In this document: one piece after another, positions 18,552 through 26,077 of the stretch
Position numbering within the stretch: the first letter of the stretch is position 1
How the letters are laid out: every line of letters starts with the position of its first letter
Position numbers and translations under genes: made by a program
Source of the DNA: Trichlorobacter thiogenes
GTDB lineage: Bacteria; Desulfobacterota; Desulfuromonadia; Geobacterales; Pseudopelobacteraceae
Direction: 5' to 3'
Assembly (NCBI RefSeq): GCF_900167465.1
Contig: NZ_FUWR01000015.1
Location: forward strand, 1 to 64,000
Length of the DNA stretch: 64,000 bases
The notes under the pieces: generated by a model
Seen by the model: the letters and a program-made list of their open reading frames with translations, nothing else
What the model was told of the DNA's origin: nothing
The model's database searches: none

Positions 18552-19591
18552 AGTATCAGAAGGTTGTGATTGAGGCGTTGGAATACGAACTGGCGCCGGT
18601 GGTGGTTTCCAGCAGCGATCTTGAGGCACGACTTGAGCCGCTCTACCGCGAACTGCGGATCGCGCCGGGACAGCTGCAGGCCCTGACCGGTATCCGTGAG
18701 CGGCGCTGGTGGGAGCCGGGCTACCCGCTGTCCCATGGCGCCATCATGGCAGCCCGCAAGGCGCTGCTTAGCTCCGGCATTGCTGCCAGCGAGATCGGCG
18801 CCCTGGTCTACACCGGTGTCTGCCGCGAACAGTTTGAACCTGCCACCGCCTGCCGGGTGGCCGACGGCCTGGGGATCAGCGGCGATGTGGCGATCTTTGA
18901 CCTCTCCAACGCCTGTCTGGGGGTCCTGAACGGCATTCTGGATATGGCAAACAGAATAGAACTGGGCCAGATCAAGGCCGGTCTGGTGGTTTCCTGTGAA
19001 TCAGCCCGCGAGATCAATGAGGTCATGATTGCCAAGATGCTGGAAGAGCGTAACATGCAGCATTTTGCCCATTCCCTGGCCACCCTGACCGGTGGTTCCG
19101 GCGCTGTGGCAGTTCTGCTGACCGATGGTTCATTCGGCAGCAGCGCCCCTCACCGCCTGCTGGGCGGCATTACCAAGGCAGCTCCGCAGCACCACAACCT
19201 CTGCCTGTGGGGTGTTGGGCCGGACGGCAAGGGTGGTTATCAGCAGTCCATGGCAACCGACGGGGTTAATGTCATGAACCATGGCGTGGAACTGGGCCGT
19301 CGCACCTGGGAGGCGTTTCTGCCCCATGTGGGCTGGAAGGCAGAACAGGTTGACCGGGTGATCTGCCACCAGGTTGGTTCAGCCCACCAGAGCATGATCC
19401 TGAAAACCCTGGGGGTGCCTGCTGACAAGGACTTTACCACCTATGAATTCCTGGGCAACATGGGCACGGTCTCCCTGCCGCTGACCGCCGCACTGGCGGT
19501 TGAACGGGATATCCTGCTAGCGGGGGACAGGGTTGCGTTTCTGGGTATCGGAAGCGGTCTGAACTGCATGATGTTGGGAATCGAGTGGTAA
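18548..19591 (+). CDS. oleA: OleA-type acyl-CoA/acyl thiolase (head-to-head condensation)
   Basis: A 347-residue thiolase-fold enzyme related to FabH. The catalytic residues of OleA are visible: Cys123 in SNACLG, His274 in CHQVG, Asn304 in LGNMG, and the OleA-typical Glu97 in CREQFEPATA, 26 residues before the Cys as in the characterised Xanthomonas enzyme. OleA joins two fatty acyl thioesters head to head by a non-decarboxylative Claisen condensation, giving a 2-alkyl-3-ketoacid. Its ATG overlaps the pfaC stop (ATGA), so it is translationally coupled to the PUFA synthase. This argues that synthase products are its substrates. Confidence 0.92.
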   Translation: MKYQKVVIEALEYELAPVVVSSSDLEARLEPLYRELRIAPGQLQALTGIRERRWWEPGYPLSHGAIMAARKALLSSGIAASEIGALVYTGVCREQFEPATACRVADGLGISGDVAIFDLSNACLGVLNGILDMANRIELGQIKAGLVVSCESAREINEVMIAKMLEERNMQHFAHSLATLTGGSGAVAVLLTDGSFGSSAPHRLLGGITKAAPQHHNLCLWGVGPDGKGGYQQSMATDGVNVMNHGVELGRRTWEAFLPHVGWKAEQVDRVICHQVGSAHQSMILKTLGVPADKDFTTYEFLGNMGTVSLPLTAALAVERDILLAGDRVAFLGIGSGLNCMMLGIEW

Positions 19592-19604
19592 TTTAATTCT
19601 TTTT

Positions 19605-19700
19605 CACCACAGAGATCACAGAGGAACACAGAGGAAAAGCCCAAAGGCTATTCAATAAGATTTTGAAGTTTCTCTGAGCCCTCTGAGCCCTCTGTGGTAA
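19605..19700. repeat. Interspersed inverted repeat between oleA and oleB
   Basis: Left arm CACCACAGAGATCACAGAGG and right arm with CTCTGAGCCCTCTGTGGT form a long imperfect inverted repeat filling most of the 149-bp oleA-oleB gap. The CACAGAGG...CACAGAGG type of sequence is a familiar interspersed repeat of bacterial genomes. It separates two otherwise tightly packed parts of the operon and could fold in the mRNA. Confidence 0.7.
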
Positions 19701-19740
19701 ATGTTTTTGACTTGTATTTTGAAAGGCTCTGATTCAACTG

Positions 19741-20637
19741 ATGAATCCTGATCTGATAAAACACTACCCCTTTAGCAGCAACTACCTTGACCTGAACGGC
19801 CTCAAGTACCACTATCTGGATGAAGGCCAGGGGCCGACCGTGGTAATGCTGCATGGCAACCCATCCTGGTCGTTCTACTATCGTAATCTGGTCAGAGAGC
19901 TTTCCAATCGCTTCCGTTGCATTGTGCCGGATCATATCGGCTGCGGCCTTTCTGACAAACCGGGGGACGACCGCTATGACTATACCCTGCCCCAACGGGT
20001 GGATGATCTGGAGCAGTTGCTGGATAACCTGCAGCTGAACGAGAAGATCACCTTGGTTGTGCATGACTGGGGCGGCATGATCGGCATGGCCTATGCGGTG
20101 CGCCACCCGGAGCGGATCAGCCGCCTAGTGATCCTGAATACCGGTGCCTTTCCGTTGCCCAAGGCCAAGCCATTTCCACTGGGCCTGAGAATCTGCCGTG
20201 ACACCTGGCTAGGCACCCTGCTGGTGCGAGGCTTCAATGCCTTCAGTCGTGGCGCTGCCTGGGTGGGCTGTAAAGAGCATCCGATGTCAGCGGAGCTGCG
20301 GGCGCTTTATGAGCTGCCCTATGACTCCTGGCAGAACCGGATCGCCACCCTGCGCTTTGTGCAGGATATCCCGCTGCAGCCTGGTGACCGTAACTATGAC
20401 CTGATCTGCGAAGTGGCTGACGGCATCAACCAGTTTGCTGCCCTGCCGATGCTGATCTGCTGGGGTGAGCTTGATTTTGTGTTTGATTGTCACTTCCTGG
20501 CAGAATGGAAGCGCCGTTTCCCTGCTGCTGAACTGCATAGCTATCCCAAAGCTGGGCACTATATCCTGGAAGATCGGCAGGATGTGGTGGTGCCGATCAT
20601 CAGTGAGTTTTTAGACCGAACCGGTCCAGCAACCTGA
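19741..20637 (+). CDS. oleB: OleB-type alpha/beta hydrolase (beta-lactone decarboxylase)
   Basis: A 298-residue protein of the haloalkane-dehalogenase-like branch of the alpha/beta hydrolases. The nucleophile is Asp109 in VVHDWGG, the oxyanion region is HGNPSWSF near residue 39 and the catalytic His is His273 in AGHYIL. In the ole pathway OleB removes CO2 from the beta-lactone made by OleC and releases the cis-olefin. It lies 149 bp after oleA, across an inverted repeat, and 5 bp before oleC. Its sequence alone would also fit a dehalogenase; the neighbours decide the call. Confidence 0.9.
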   Translation: MNPDLIKHYPFSSNYLDLNGLKYHYLDEGQGPTVVMLHGNPSWSFYYRNLVRELSNRFRCIVPDHIGCGLSDKPGDDRYDYTLPQRVDDLEQLLDNLQLNEKITLVVHDWGGMIGMAYAVRHPERISRLVILNTGAFPLPKAKPFPLGLRICRDTWLGTLLVRGFNAFSRGAAWVGCKEHPMSAELRALYELPYDSWQNRIATLRFVQDIPLQPGDRNYDLICEVADGINQFAALPMLICWGELDFVFDCHFLAEWKRRFPAAELHSYPKAGHYILEDRQDVVVPIISEFLDRTGPAT

Positions 20638-20642
20638 ACAAC

Positions 20643-22277
20643 ATGACCATACCCACCTTTGTCAACATCGCCGCCCATCTACCCAGGATGGCGCAGCAAC
20701 AGCCGGATACCACGGCAATTATATTTCCCAAAGGTAATCAGCGTCTGACCTTTCAGGAGCTAGACCAACTGTCTGACCGGATCTGTCATGGCTTAATCTG
20801 CTCCGGCATTACCCGCGGTACCCGTACCGTGCTGATGGTTACCCCTTCTCCGGAGTTTTTTGCCCTGACCTTTGCCCTGTTCAAGGTGGGGGCGATACCG
20901 GTGCTGATTGATCCTGGTCTGGGGATCAAAAATCTGAAGTCCTGCCTGGCTGAGGCGCAACCAACCGCCTTTATTGGCATCCCCAAGGCCCAGGTTGCCC
21001 GCCTGCTGTTCGGCTGGGCAAAGGACAGCCTTAAAACTATCATCACGGTTGGGCCGCGGCTATTCTGGTGCGGTACAACTCTTGACAATCTGATCAAGCA
21101 GAGCCCTGAGCAACCTTTTGAAATAGCAGTTACGGCTGCCGATGATCAGGCAGCCATCCTGTTTACCAGCGGCAGCACCGGCCCTCCCAAAGGTGCAATC
21201 TACAGTCATGGCAACTTCAGTGCCCAGATTGCGGCATTAAAACAGGTCTACCTCATTCAGCCCGGCGAGATTGATCTGCCCACCTTTCCGCTGTTTGCCC
21301 TATTTGCACCAGCCCTGGGGATGACTGCAGTGATTCCGGAGATGGACTTTACCCGGCCCGGTTCAGTTGATCCGCAAAAGATCATCTCTGCCATCACCAC
21401 TTATAACGTCACCACCATGTTCGGTTCACCGGCCCTGATCAACCGGGTCAGTCGCTATGGTGCTGAGCAGGGGATCAAACTGCCCACTCTGAAACGGGTA
21501 ATCTCTGCCGGTGCGCCGGTTCCGGCTGCGGTTCTGGAACGGTTTTCACGGATGCTTGCCGATGGCGTGGAGATCTTTACCCCCTATGGTGCCACCGAGT
21601 CTTTGCCGGTCTGCTCCATTGGCAGCCGTGAGATCCTTGGTGAGACGCGCGCTATTACTGAGAACGGCGGCGGGGTCTGCATCGGTAAGCCGGTTGACAG
21701 TATCCGGGTTGAGTTGATCAGGATCAGCGATGAACCGATTGCAGCCTGGAGTGATGATCTGCGTGTTGCACCGGGTCAGGTTGGCGAGATTGTGGTGCAG
21801 GGTCCACAGGTGACCCGTGGCTATTTCCAACGGCCTGAGGCAGATCAGGTTTCCAAGATCAGCGATCCTGAAGGTGGTTTTTTCCACCGCATGGGCGATC
21901 TGGGCAGACAGGATGAGACCGGCAGACTCTGGTTTTGTGGCCGCAAATCCCACCGGGTTGAATCGGCCCTTGGTCCATTGTTCACCATCCCGGTGGAAGC
22001 AGTCTTTAATACCCATCCTGCTGTGTTCCGCAGCGCCCTGGTTGGTATCGGCCCCAAAGTCAGCCAGCAACCGGTAATCTGCATTGAACTGGAACAAGGG
22101 TTCAGCGCCAGTCAGGAACAGGTACGGTCTGAACTGTTGAGCATTGCCGCCAGCCATCCACATACCAAGGATATCAACACAATCCTGTTCCATCCTGCCT
22201 TTCCGGTGGATATCCGCCACAATGCCAAGATCTTCCGTGAGAAACTGGCGGTCTGGGCTGCGGAGCAACTGACATGA
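20643..22277 (+). CDS. oleC: OleC-type beta-lactone synthetase (AMP-ligase fold)
   Basis: A 544-residue member of the acyl-CoA synthetase superfamily with the adenylation loop LFTSGSTGPPKG near residue 173, TPYGATES near 316 and the GD..R..E.G hinge region near 425. OleC uses ATP to convert the 2-alkyl-3-hydroxyacid from OleD to a beta-lactone. Its stop overlaps the oleD start (ATGA). Together with oleA, oleB and oleD it makes the full olefin set. Confidence 0.9.
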   Translation: MTIPTFVNIAAHLPRMAQQQPDTTAIIFPKGNQRLTFQELDQLSDRICHGLICSGITRGTRTVLMVTPSPEFFALTFALFKVGAIPVLIDPGLGIKNLKSCLAEAQPTAFIGIPKAQVARLLFGWAKDSLKTIITVGPRLFWCGTTLDNLIKQSPEQPFEIAVTAADDQAAILFTSGSTGPPKGAIYSHGNFSAQIAALKQVYLIQPGEIDLPTFPLFALFAPALGMTAVIPEMDFTRPGSVDPQKIISAITTYNVTTMFGSPALINRVSRYGAEQGIKLPTLKRVISAGAPVPAAVLERFSRMLADGVEIFTPYGATESLPVCSIGSREILGETRAITENGGGVCIGKPVDSIRVELIRISDEPIAAWSDDLRVAPGQVGEIVVQGPQVTRGYFQRPEADQVSKISDPEGGFFHRMGDLGRQDETGRLWFCGRKSHRVESALGPLFTIPVEAVFNTHPAVFRSALVGIGPKVSQQPVICIELEQGFSASQEQVRSELLSIAASHPHTKDINTILFHPAFPVDIRHNAKIFREKLAVWAAEQLT

Positions 22278-23269
22278 AGGCATTAGTTACCGGCGGCGGC
22301 GGATTTTTAGGCGGTGTGATCGTTAAAATGCTACGTGAGCGAGGCGATCAGGTGGTCAGCATCTCACGCTCCAGTTACCCTGCACTGACTAGCCTGGGGG
22401 TTGCACAGGTGCAGACAGATCTTGCTGACAAAGCCGCAGTGATCAAGGCAGCCGAAGGATGCGACATCATCTTTCACGTGGCAGCCAAGGCCGGTATCTG
22501 GGGCAGCTACAACGACTTCTATCAGGCCAATGTAACCGGCACTGAAAACGTACTGGAAGCCTGCAGGCGGCATGGCATTACCAAGCTGGTCTACACCAGC
22601 TCCCCCAGCGTGGTGTTTGATGGCACTGATGTCGAGGGTGGCAATGAGTCCCTGCCCTACCCTGACCACTTTGAGGCCTTTTATCCCCAGACCAAGGCAC
22701 TGGCTGAACAGCTGGTGCTGCAGGCAAACAGCCCACAGCTTGCAACCGTGTCACTACGTCCCCACCTGATCTGGGGGCCGAGTGATAACCATCTGGTACC
22801 ACGGATCATTGCCAAGGGAAAGAGTGGCAGATTGCGGCGGATCGGCAACCGTCCCTGTCTGGTGGACACTGTCTACGTGGACAATGCCGCCAAGGCGCAC
22901 CTGCAGGCAGCAGAACAACTTGCACCAGGCAGCCCGGTTGCAGGCAAGGCCTATTTTATCAGTAATGGTGAGCCGCTACCGCTCTGGGAGATGGTTAACC
23001 GGATTCTGGCCGCAGGTGGTGTAGCGCCGGTAAAAAGGAGGATCTCACCAAAGGCAGCCTATGCCATTGGAACAATCTGTGAAAAACTTTGGGGATGGTT
23101 TAAGTTGGCTGGTGAACCGCCCATGACCCGCTTTGTGGCCAAAGAACTGGCCACGGCCCACTGGTTTGATATCTCGGCAGCAAAAAAAGATTTCGGCTAT
23201 CAACCAGAGATAACGGTTGATGAAGGGTTAAAACAGTTACAACAATGGCTTGCTACAATCAGACCGTGA
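22274..23269 (+). CDS. oleD: OleD-type NAD(P)H-dependent 2-alkyl-3-ketoacid reductase
   Basis: A 331-residue short-chain dehydrogenase of the extended (epimerase-like) type. The N-terminus has the Rossmann motif TGGGGFLGG (residues 6-14), followed by a conserved HVAA and the active-site YPQTK (Tyr near residue 137). OleD reduces the OleA product to the 2-alkyl-3-hydroxyacid. It is the last gene of the operon, and its end overlaps the convergent lgt gene by 11 bases with no terminator between them. Confidence 0.9.
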   Translation: MKALVTGGGGFLGGVIVKMLRERGDQVVSISRSSYPALTSLGVAQVQTDLADKAAVIKAAEGCDIIFHVAAKAGIWGSYNDFYQANVTGTENVLEACRRHGITKLVYTSSPSVVFDGTDVEGGNESLPYPDHFEAFYPQTKALAEQLVLQANSPQLATVSLRPHLIWGPSDNHLVPRIIAKGKSGRLRRIGNRPCLVDTVYVDNAAKAHLQAAEQLAPGSPVAGKAYFISNGEPLPLWEMVNRILAAGGVAPVKRRISPKAAYAIGTICEKLWGWFKLAGEPPMTRFVAKELATAHWFDISAAKKDFGYQPEITVDEGLKQLQQWLATIRP

Positions 23270-24053
23270 CATCCTGCGGCTTCTTCTTCCAATTTAACCA
23301 GACCAGCAATATACCACCAGCCAGGAAAAGTGGCAGGCTGAGCAGTTGCCCCATTGAGAAGAATCCCCAGTACAGGCCCAACTGGCTATCCGGCTGACGG
23401 AACAGTTCAACAATAAACCGGAACAGCCCATACCCACCCAGGAAGGCAGCGATGGCAGTGCCAGGGGCCTGAAAACGACGAGCAAGAAAACGGACCAGAA
23501 AGAACAGCACAACCCCTTCCAACAACGCTTCATACAGCTGTGAGGGATGTCGAGGTAATGGCCCTCCATCAGGAAAGATCATCCCCCAGGCTACGGTGGT
23601 GGGACGACCGTATAACTCACCATTGATAAAATTGCCGATCCTCCCTAAACCAAGACCAACCGGCGTTGCCAGGGCAACCAGATCAGCCAGCTGTAGGTAG
23701 GGCAACTGAAAGCGTCGGGCATACCAGAGGCCTGCTACCGCAACCCCCAGCAGACCACCATGGAAAGACATCCCCCCCTGCCAGATGGCAAAGATCCGTA
23801 ATGGATTGCTCAGGTAGGAGCCAAGATCGTAGAACAACACGTAGCCCAGACGACCGCCCAGCACTACACCCAAGGCAAGGCAAAAAATAAAGTCAGCCAC
23901 CGCTTCGTTATCCATGCTCAGTTTTCTGCGTCGGGCTTCATTGCGGATCAGGAAGTAGCTGGCTAAAAAACCGATCACATACATCAGTCCATACCAGCGG
24001 AACTGCAACGGACCCAAACGCAGGAAAACAGGATCAATTGCGGGAAAGTGCAT
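23259..24053 (-). CDS. lgt: Prolipoprotein diacylglyceryl transferase
   Basis: A 264-residue multi-spanning inner-membrane enzyme that transfers diacylglyceryl from phosphatidylglycerol to the lipobox cysteine of prolipoproteins. Signature features are RWYGLMYVIGF near residue 19, the FHGGLLG segment near 96 and the Lgt signature GRIGNFINGELYGRPT near 136, with about seven hydrophobic segments. The start MHFPAIDP is typical of the family. Substrates in this window include the TlpA-like, MlaA and beta-helix lipoproteins. Confidence 0.95.
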   Translation of the reverse strand: MHFPAIDPVFLRLGPLQFRWYGLMYVIGFLASYFLIRNEARRRKLSMDNEAVADFIFCLALGVVLGGRLGYVLFYDLGSYLSNPLRIFAIWQGGMSFHGGLLGVAVAGLWYARRFQLPYLQLADLVALATPVGLGLGRIGNFINGELYGRPTTVAWGMIFPDGGPLPRHPSQLYEALLEGVVLFFLVRFLARRFQAPGTAIAAFLGGYGLFRFIVELFRQPDSQLGLYWGFFSMGQLLSLPLFLAGGILLVWLNWKKKPQDVTV

Positions 24054-24145
24054 ATCAAGTTACTCCTAGGCTGTATCTATGAAAGTGTAATAAAAAACGT
24101 CCAAAAATTCTGACTGCTATGGTATATAACCAGCTGGAGGGTATC

Positions 24146-24298
24146 ATGAAAGATATTATTTTGTTGCTGATTATTCTGGTTGTCTGGTTTGTGGTGAACA
24201 AATACCTGCTCCCAAAAATGGGAGTCCCTACCTGAATGTCAGACAGCTGTACTCCCCCGGTTCGGGAGGAGAAAAAAACCACCGATAACAAGAAGTAG
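24146..24298 (+). CDS. Candidate 50-residue membrane selenoprotein (in-frame UGA)
   Basis: ATG at 24146 has GGAGGG 4 bases upstream. Read conventionally, the frame stops at TGA 24233-24235 after 29 residues: one hydrophobic helix (residues about 4-17), then NKYLLPKMGVPT. Read through as selenocysteine, it continues for 20 residues, MSDSC followed by a charged, Lys-rich tail, and ends at TAG 24296. The UGA would give a UX4C pair (Sec30, Cys35) just after the membrane helix. A hairpin with GGUUC in its loop begins 16 bases after the UGA, as in bacterial SECIS elements. Geobacter-type bacteria are known to use selenocysteine, and I recall small proteins there with Cys at the matching PTCMS position. 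It is likely a membrane-anchored thiol/selenol redox protein; function unknown. Confidence 0.7.
24252..24271 (+). promoter_or_regulatory. SECIS-like hairpin downstream of the in-frame UGA
   Basis: CTCC (24252-24255) pairs with GGAG (24268-24271) and CCC (24256-24258) with GGG (24264-24266). A single bulged A lies at 24267 and the apical loop is GGTTC (24259-24263). The loop starts 23 bases after the UGA, within the spacing described for bacterial SECIS elements, and has the required G in its first positions. It lies inside the coding region, as expected in bacteria. Confidence 0.65.
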
Positions 24299-24323
24299 TA
24301 ATAGAATTCAGCACAGACAAACA

Positions 24324-24354
24324 CAAGGCCGGTTGCTCTCAGCGACCGGCCTTG
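24324..24354 (-). terminator. Terminator of the ispB-tlpA-ccdA-VOC operon
   Basis: A perfect 10-bp stem CAAGGCCGGT / ACCGGCCTTG. On the minus strand it is followed by TGTTTGTCTG, a weak U-rich run. The VOC gene's stop codon lies in the loop. It also sits 26 bases after the selenoprotein candidate and could serve both strands. Confidence 0.6.
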
Positions 24355-24773
24355 CTACGTCGTACCGTTGGCTCCTCAAGGGCAATCAGGTAGCCATCAG
24401 GATCAAAACACCACATCTCCTTGACGCCATAGGGTTTTTCTTCCAGGTGATAGAGAATCTCCATATCCTCTTCAAGAATGGCATCCCTGATCCCTTCAAT
24501 ATCCTGAACTTCAAAATGCAGTGTCAGGCCAACCCCTTTGGGAAACATACCGAAGCGATGTTCAAGAATCGGGTGAGTCCTGATCACATCCCCCTCCTCG
24601 ACAAAGATCAGCGAGATCCCTTCCATATCAACAATCAGGTGCTCCGGTGCGCCAGGTGCAGAAAAAGAGCGGCGGATCGGCAGCTCCAGAATACCGGCAT
24701 AAAAGGCTTCTGTGACCACCAGTTGGGAGACAGCCAGCTGAATTGAATGCTGTGAACGATGCGCCTTGACCAT
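24339..24773 (-). CDS. VOC (glyoxalase/bleomycin-resistance) family protein
   Basis: 144 residues with the beta-alpha-beta-beta-beta repeats of the vicinal oxygen chelate fold. Recognisable parts are AFYAGILELP near residue 23, the GLTLHFEVQDIE strand-turn near 81 and the C-terminal FDPDGYLIALEEP. Possible metal ligands include a His at the N-terminus and the C-terminal Glu. Such proteins range from glyoxalases to dioxygenases, so the reaction is not assignable. It starts one base beyond the ccdA stop and is probably the last gene of that operon. Confidence 0.8.
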   Translation of the reverse strand: MVKAHRSQHSIQLAVSQLVVTEAFYAGILELPIRRSFSAPGAPEHLIVDMEGISLIFVEEGDVIRTHPILEHRFGMFPKGVGLTLHFEVQDIEGIRDAILEEDMEILYHLEEKPYGVKEMWCFDPDGYLIALEEPTVRRSKAGR

Positions 24774-24774
24774 C

Positions 24775-25503
24775 TTAGTTTTTCATGAACAGCAGATTAA
24801 CATAACCGGATAATACGGACAGCCAGTTGGTAAAGATCAGGATACCGACAATCATCAGGAAGAATCCGGTAATGATTTCAAAGAGCCGGATATGCTTTTT
24901 AAAACGATTAAAGATCGTAATAAAGCGATGCAGGGCAAGCGATGAAAGCAGAAACGGTATCCCCAACCCGATGGAGTAGAGCAGCAACAGCACAATCCCT
25001 TGGGCAACCTTTTCCTCGGTTGCTGCAATCATCAGAATCGAGGCCAGGATCGGGCCGATACAGGGGGTCCAACCAGCCGCAAAGGCCAATCCAACCAAGA
25101 AGCTGCCCAGAAAACCGGCCGGTTTATGCTTCAGCGAGACCCGTTTTTCTCCCAGTAACCATCTCAGCGGCACCAAACCGGTGACATGAATACCAAAGAC
25201 AAAAATCAGAATTCCGCCAAGCTTGCGAACCAGCTCCATATGTTGCTGCAGAAAAGAGCCGATATAGGTTGCAGAGGCGCCAAGCAATACAAAAACCACC
25301 GTAAAACCAATGACAAAGGCCAGCGAGTGCAGCATGGTCTTTCTGCGCACCACATGGGTTGGATGCTCAGCATCCAGATCACTGAACGAAAGTCCGGTAA
25401 TATAGGTGATGTACGACGGGATGAGCGGCAGAACACAGGGAGACAGGAAGGAAAGCAGACCTGCCACAAAGGCCCCGATATAGCTTATATGCGGAGTTTC
25501 CAT
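24775..25503 (-). CDS. ccdA: CcdA-type thiol-disulfide electron transporter
   Basis: A 242-residue inner-membrane protein with six predicted spans, of the CcdA/DsbD-transmembrane family. The two conserved redox cysteines are seen in LSPCVLPLIPSY near residue 22 and GWTPCIGPILA near 148. CcdA carries electrons from cytoplasmic thioredoxin to periplasmic partners, typically for cytochrome c maturation. It lies 11 bases after the tlpA-like gene, whose product is a natural periplasmic partner. This fits an organism rich in c-type cytochromes. Confidence 0.92.
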   Translation of the reverse strand: METPHISYIGAFVAGLLSFLSPCVLPLIPSYITYITGLSFSDLDAEHPTHVVRRKTMLHSLAFVIGFTVVFVLLGASATYIGSFLQQHMELVRKLGGILIFVFGIHVTGLVPLRWLLGEKRVSLKHKPAGFLGSFLVGLAFAAGWTPCIGPILASILMIAATEEKVAQGIVLLLLYSIGLGIPFLLSSLALHRFITIFNRFKKHIRLFEIITGFFLMIVGILIFTNWLSVLSGYVNLLFMKN

Positions 25504-25514
25504 AAAATTCCTGA

Positions 25515-26030
25515 CTACTTCATCAATCCTTCAAGAAACGCGATCACTTCTGGGCTGTTCCAATCCAAGCCGCCGATGACCTTCTTCACAATCATGCCGT
25601 TTTTATCAATTACAAAGGTCTCTGGCACCCCGGTAATACCGTAGGTCTTGGAAACCTGACCGCTGGGGTCAGTATAGGCAGGCAACGAAAAACCAGAATT
25701 TTTGAAGAACTCTTCAATCGCCTTTTTACCACCTTCATCAACCGAGACACAGACCATTTGAAATGGCTTGCCCTTCATAAACGTGTTCAGTTTCATCATG
25801 GAAGGGATCTCTTCACGGCAGGGAGGACACCAGGTGGCCCAGAAGTTAAGCAACACAACCTTACCTTTCAGGGATGCAAGGGTCAGCTGTTGATTATCAA
25901 GGGAAACAACACTGATCTCGGGTGCCTGGCTTTTTTCAGCCGGGGTTTTACCCGGCGCATTAGACGTGCCCTTGCTGCAACCAGTGGCAAGGGCAACAGC
26001 ACAGCAGAGCAGTACCAATAACTTTTTCAT
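25515..26030 (-). CDS. TlpA/ResA-type thioredoxin-like lipoprotein
   Basis: 171 residues with a lipoprotein signal (lipobox ATGC, Cys18) and a thioredoxin fold carrying WATWCPPC near residue 71. The cis-Pro lies in GVPETF near 137. Proteins of this type reduce cysteines in apocytochromes c or other exported proteins. The adjacent ccdA gene supplies the electron route across the membrane. It follows ispB after 47 bp and is probably co-transcribed with it. Confidence 0.9.
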   Translation of the reverse strand: MKKLLVLLCCAVALATGCSKGTSNAPGKTPAEKSQAPEISVVSLDNQQLTLASLKGKVVLLNFWATWCPPCREEIPSMMKLNTFMKGKPFQMVCVSVDEGGKKAIEEFFKNSGFSLPAYTDPSGQVSKTYGITGVPETFVIDKNGMIVKKVIGGLDWNSPEVIAFLEGLMK

Positions 26031-26077
26031 CTAATAATCCTCCAAAAAATAAAAAGGGATGTAAGCAGAGAGTGATA

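Noticed and set aside
5230-18600. Many long open frames on the opposite strand of pfaA and pfaC
   Set aside because: High G+C coding sequence produces antisense open frames; none has domain features or initiation signals.
24055-24324. An 89-codon minus-strand frame over the selenoprotein candidate
   Set aside because: It overlaps the plus-strand gene and hairpin and lacks a ribosome-binding site. The plus-strand reading has a start signal, a coherent membrane helix and a SECIS-like structure.
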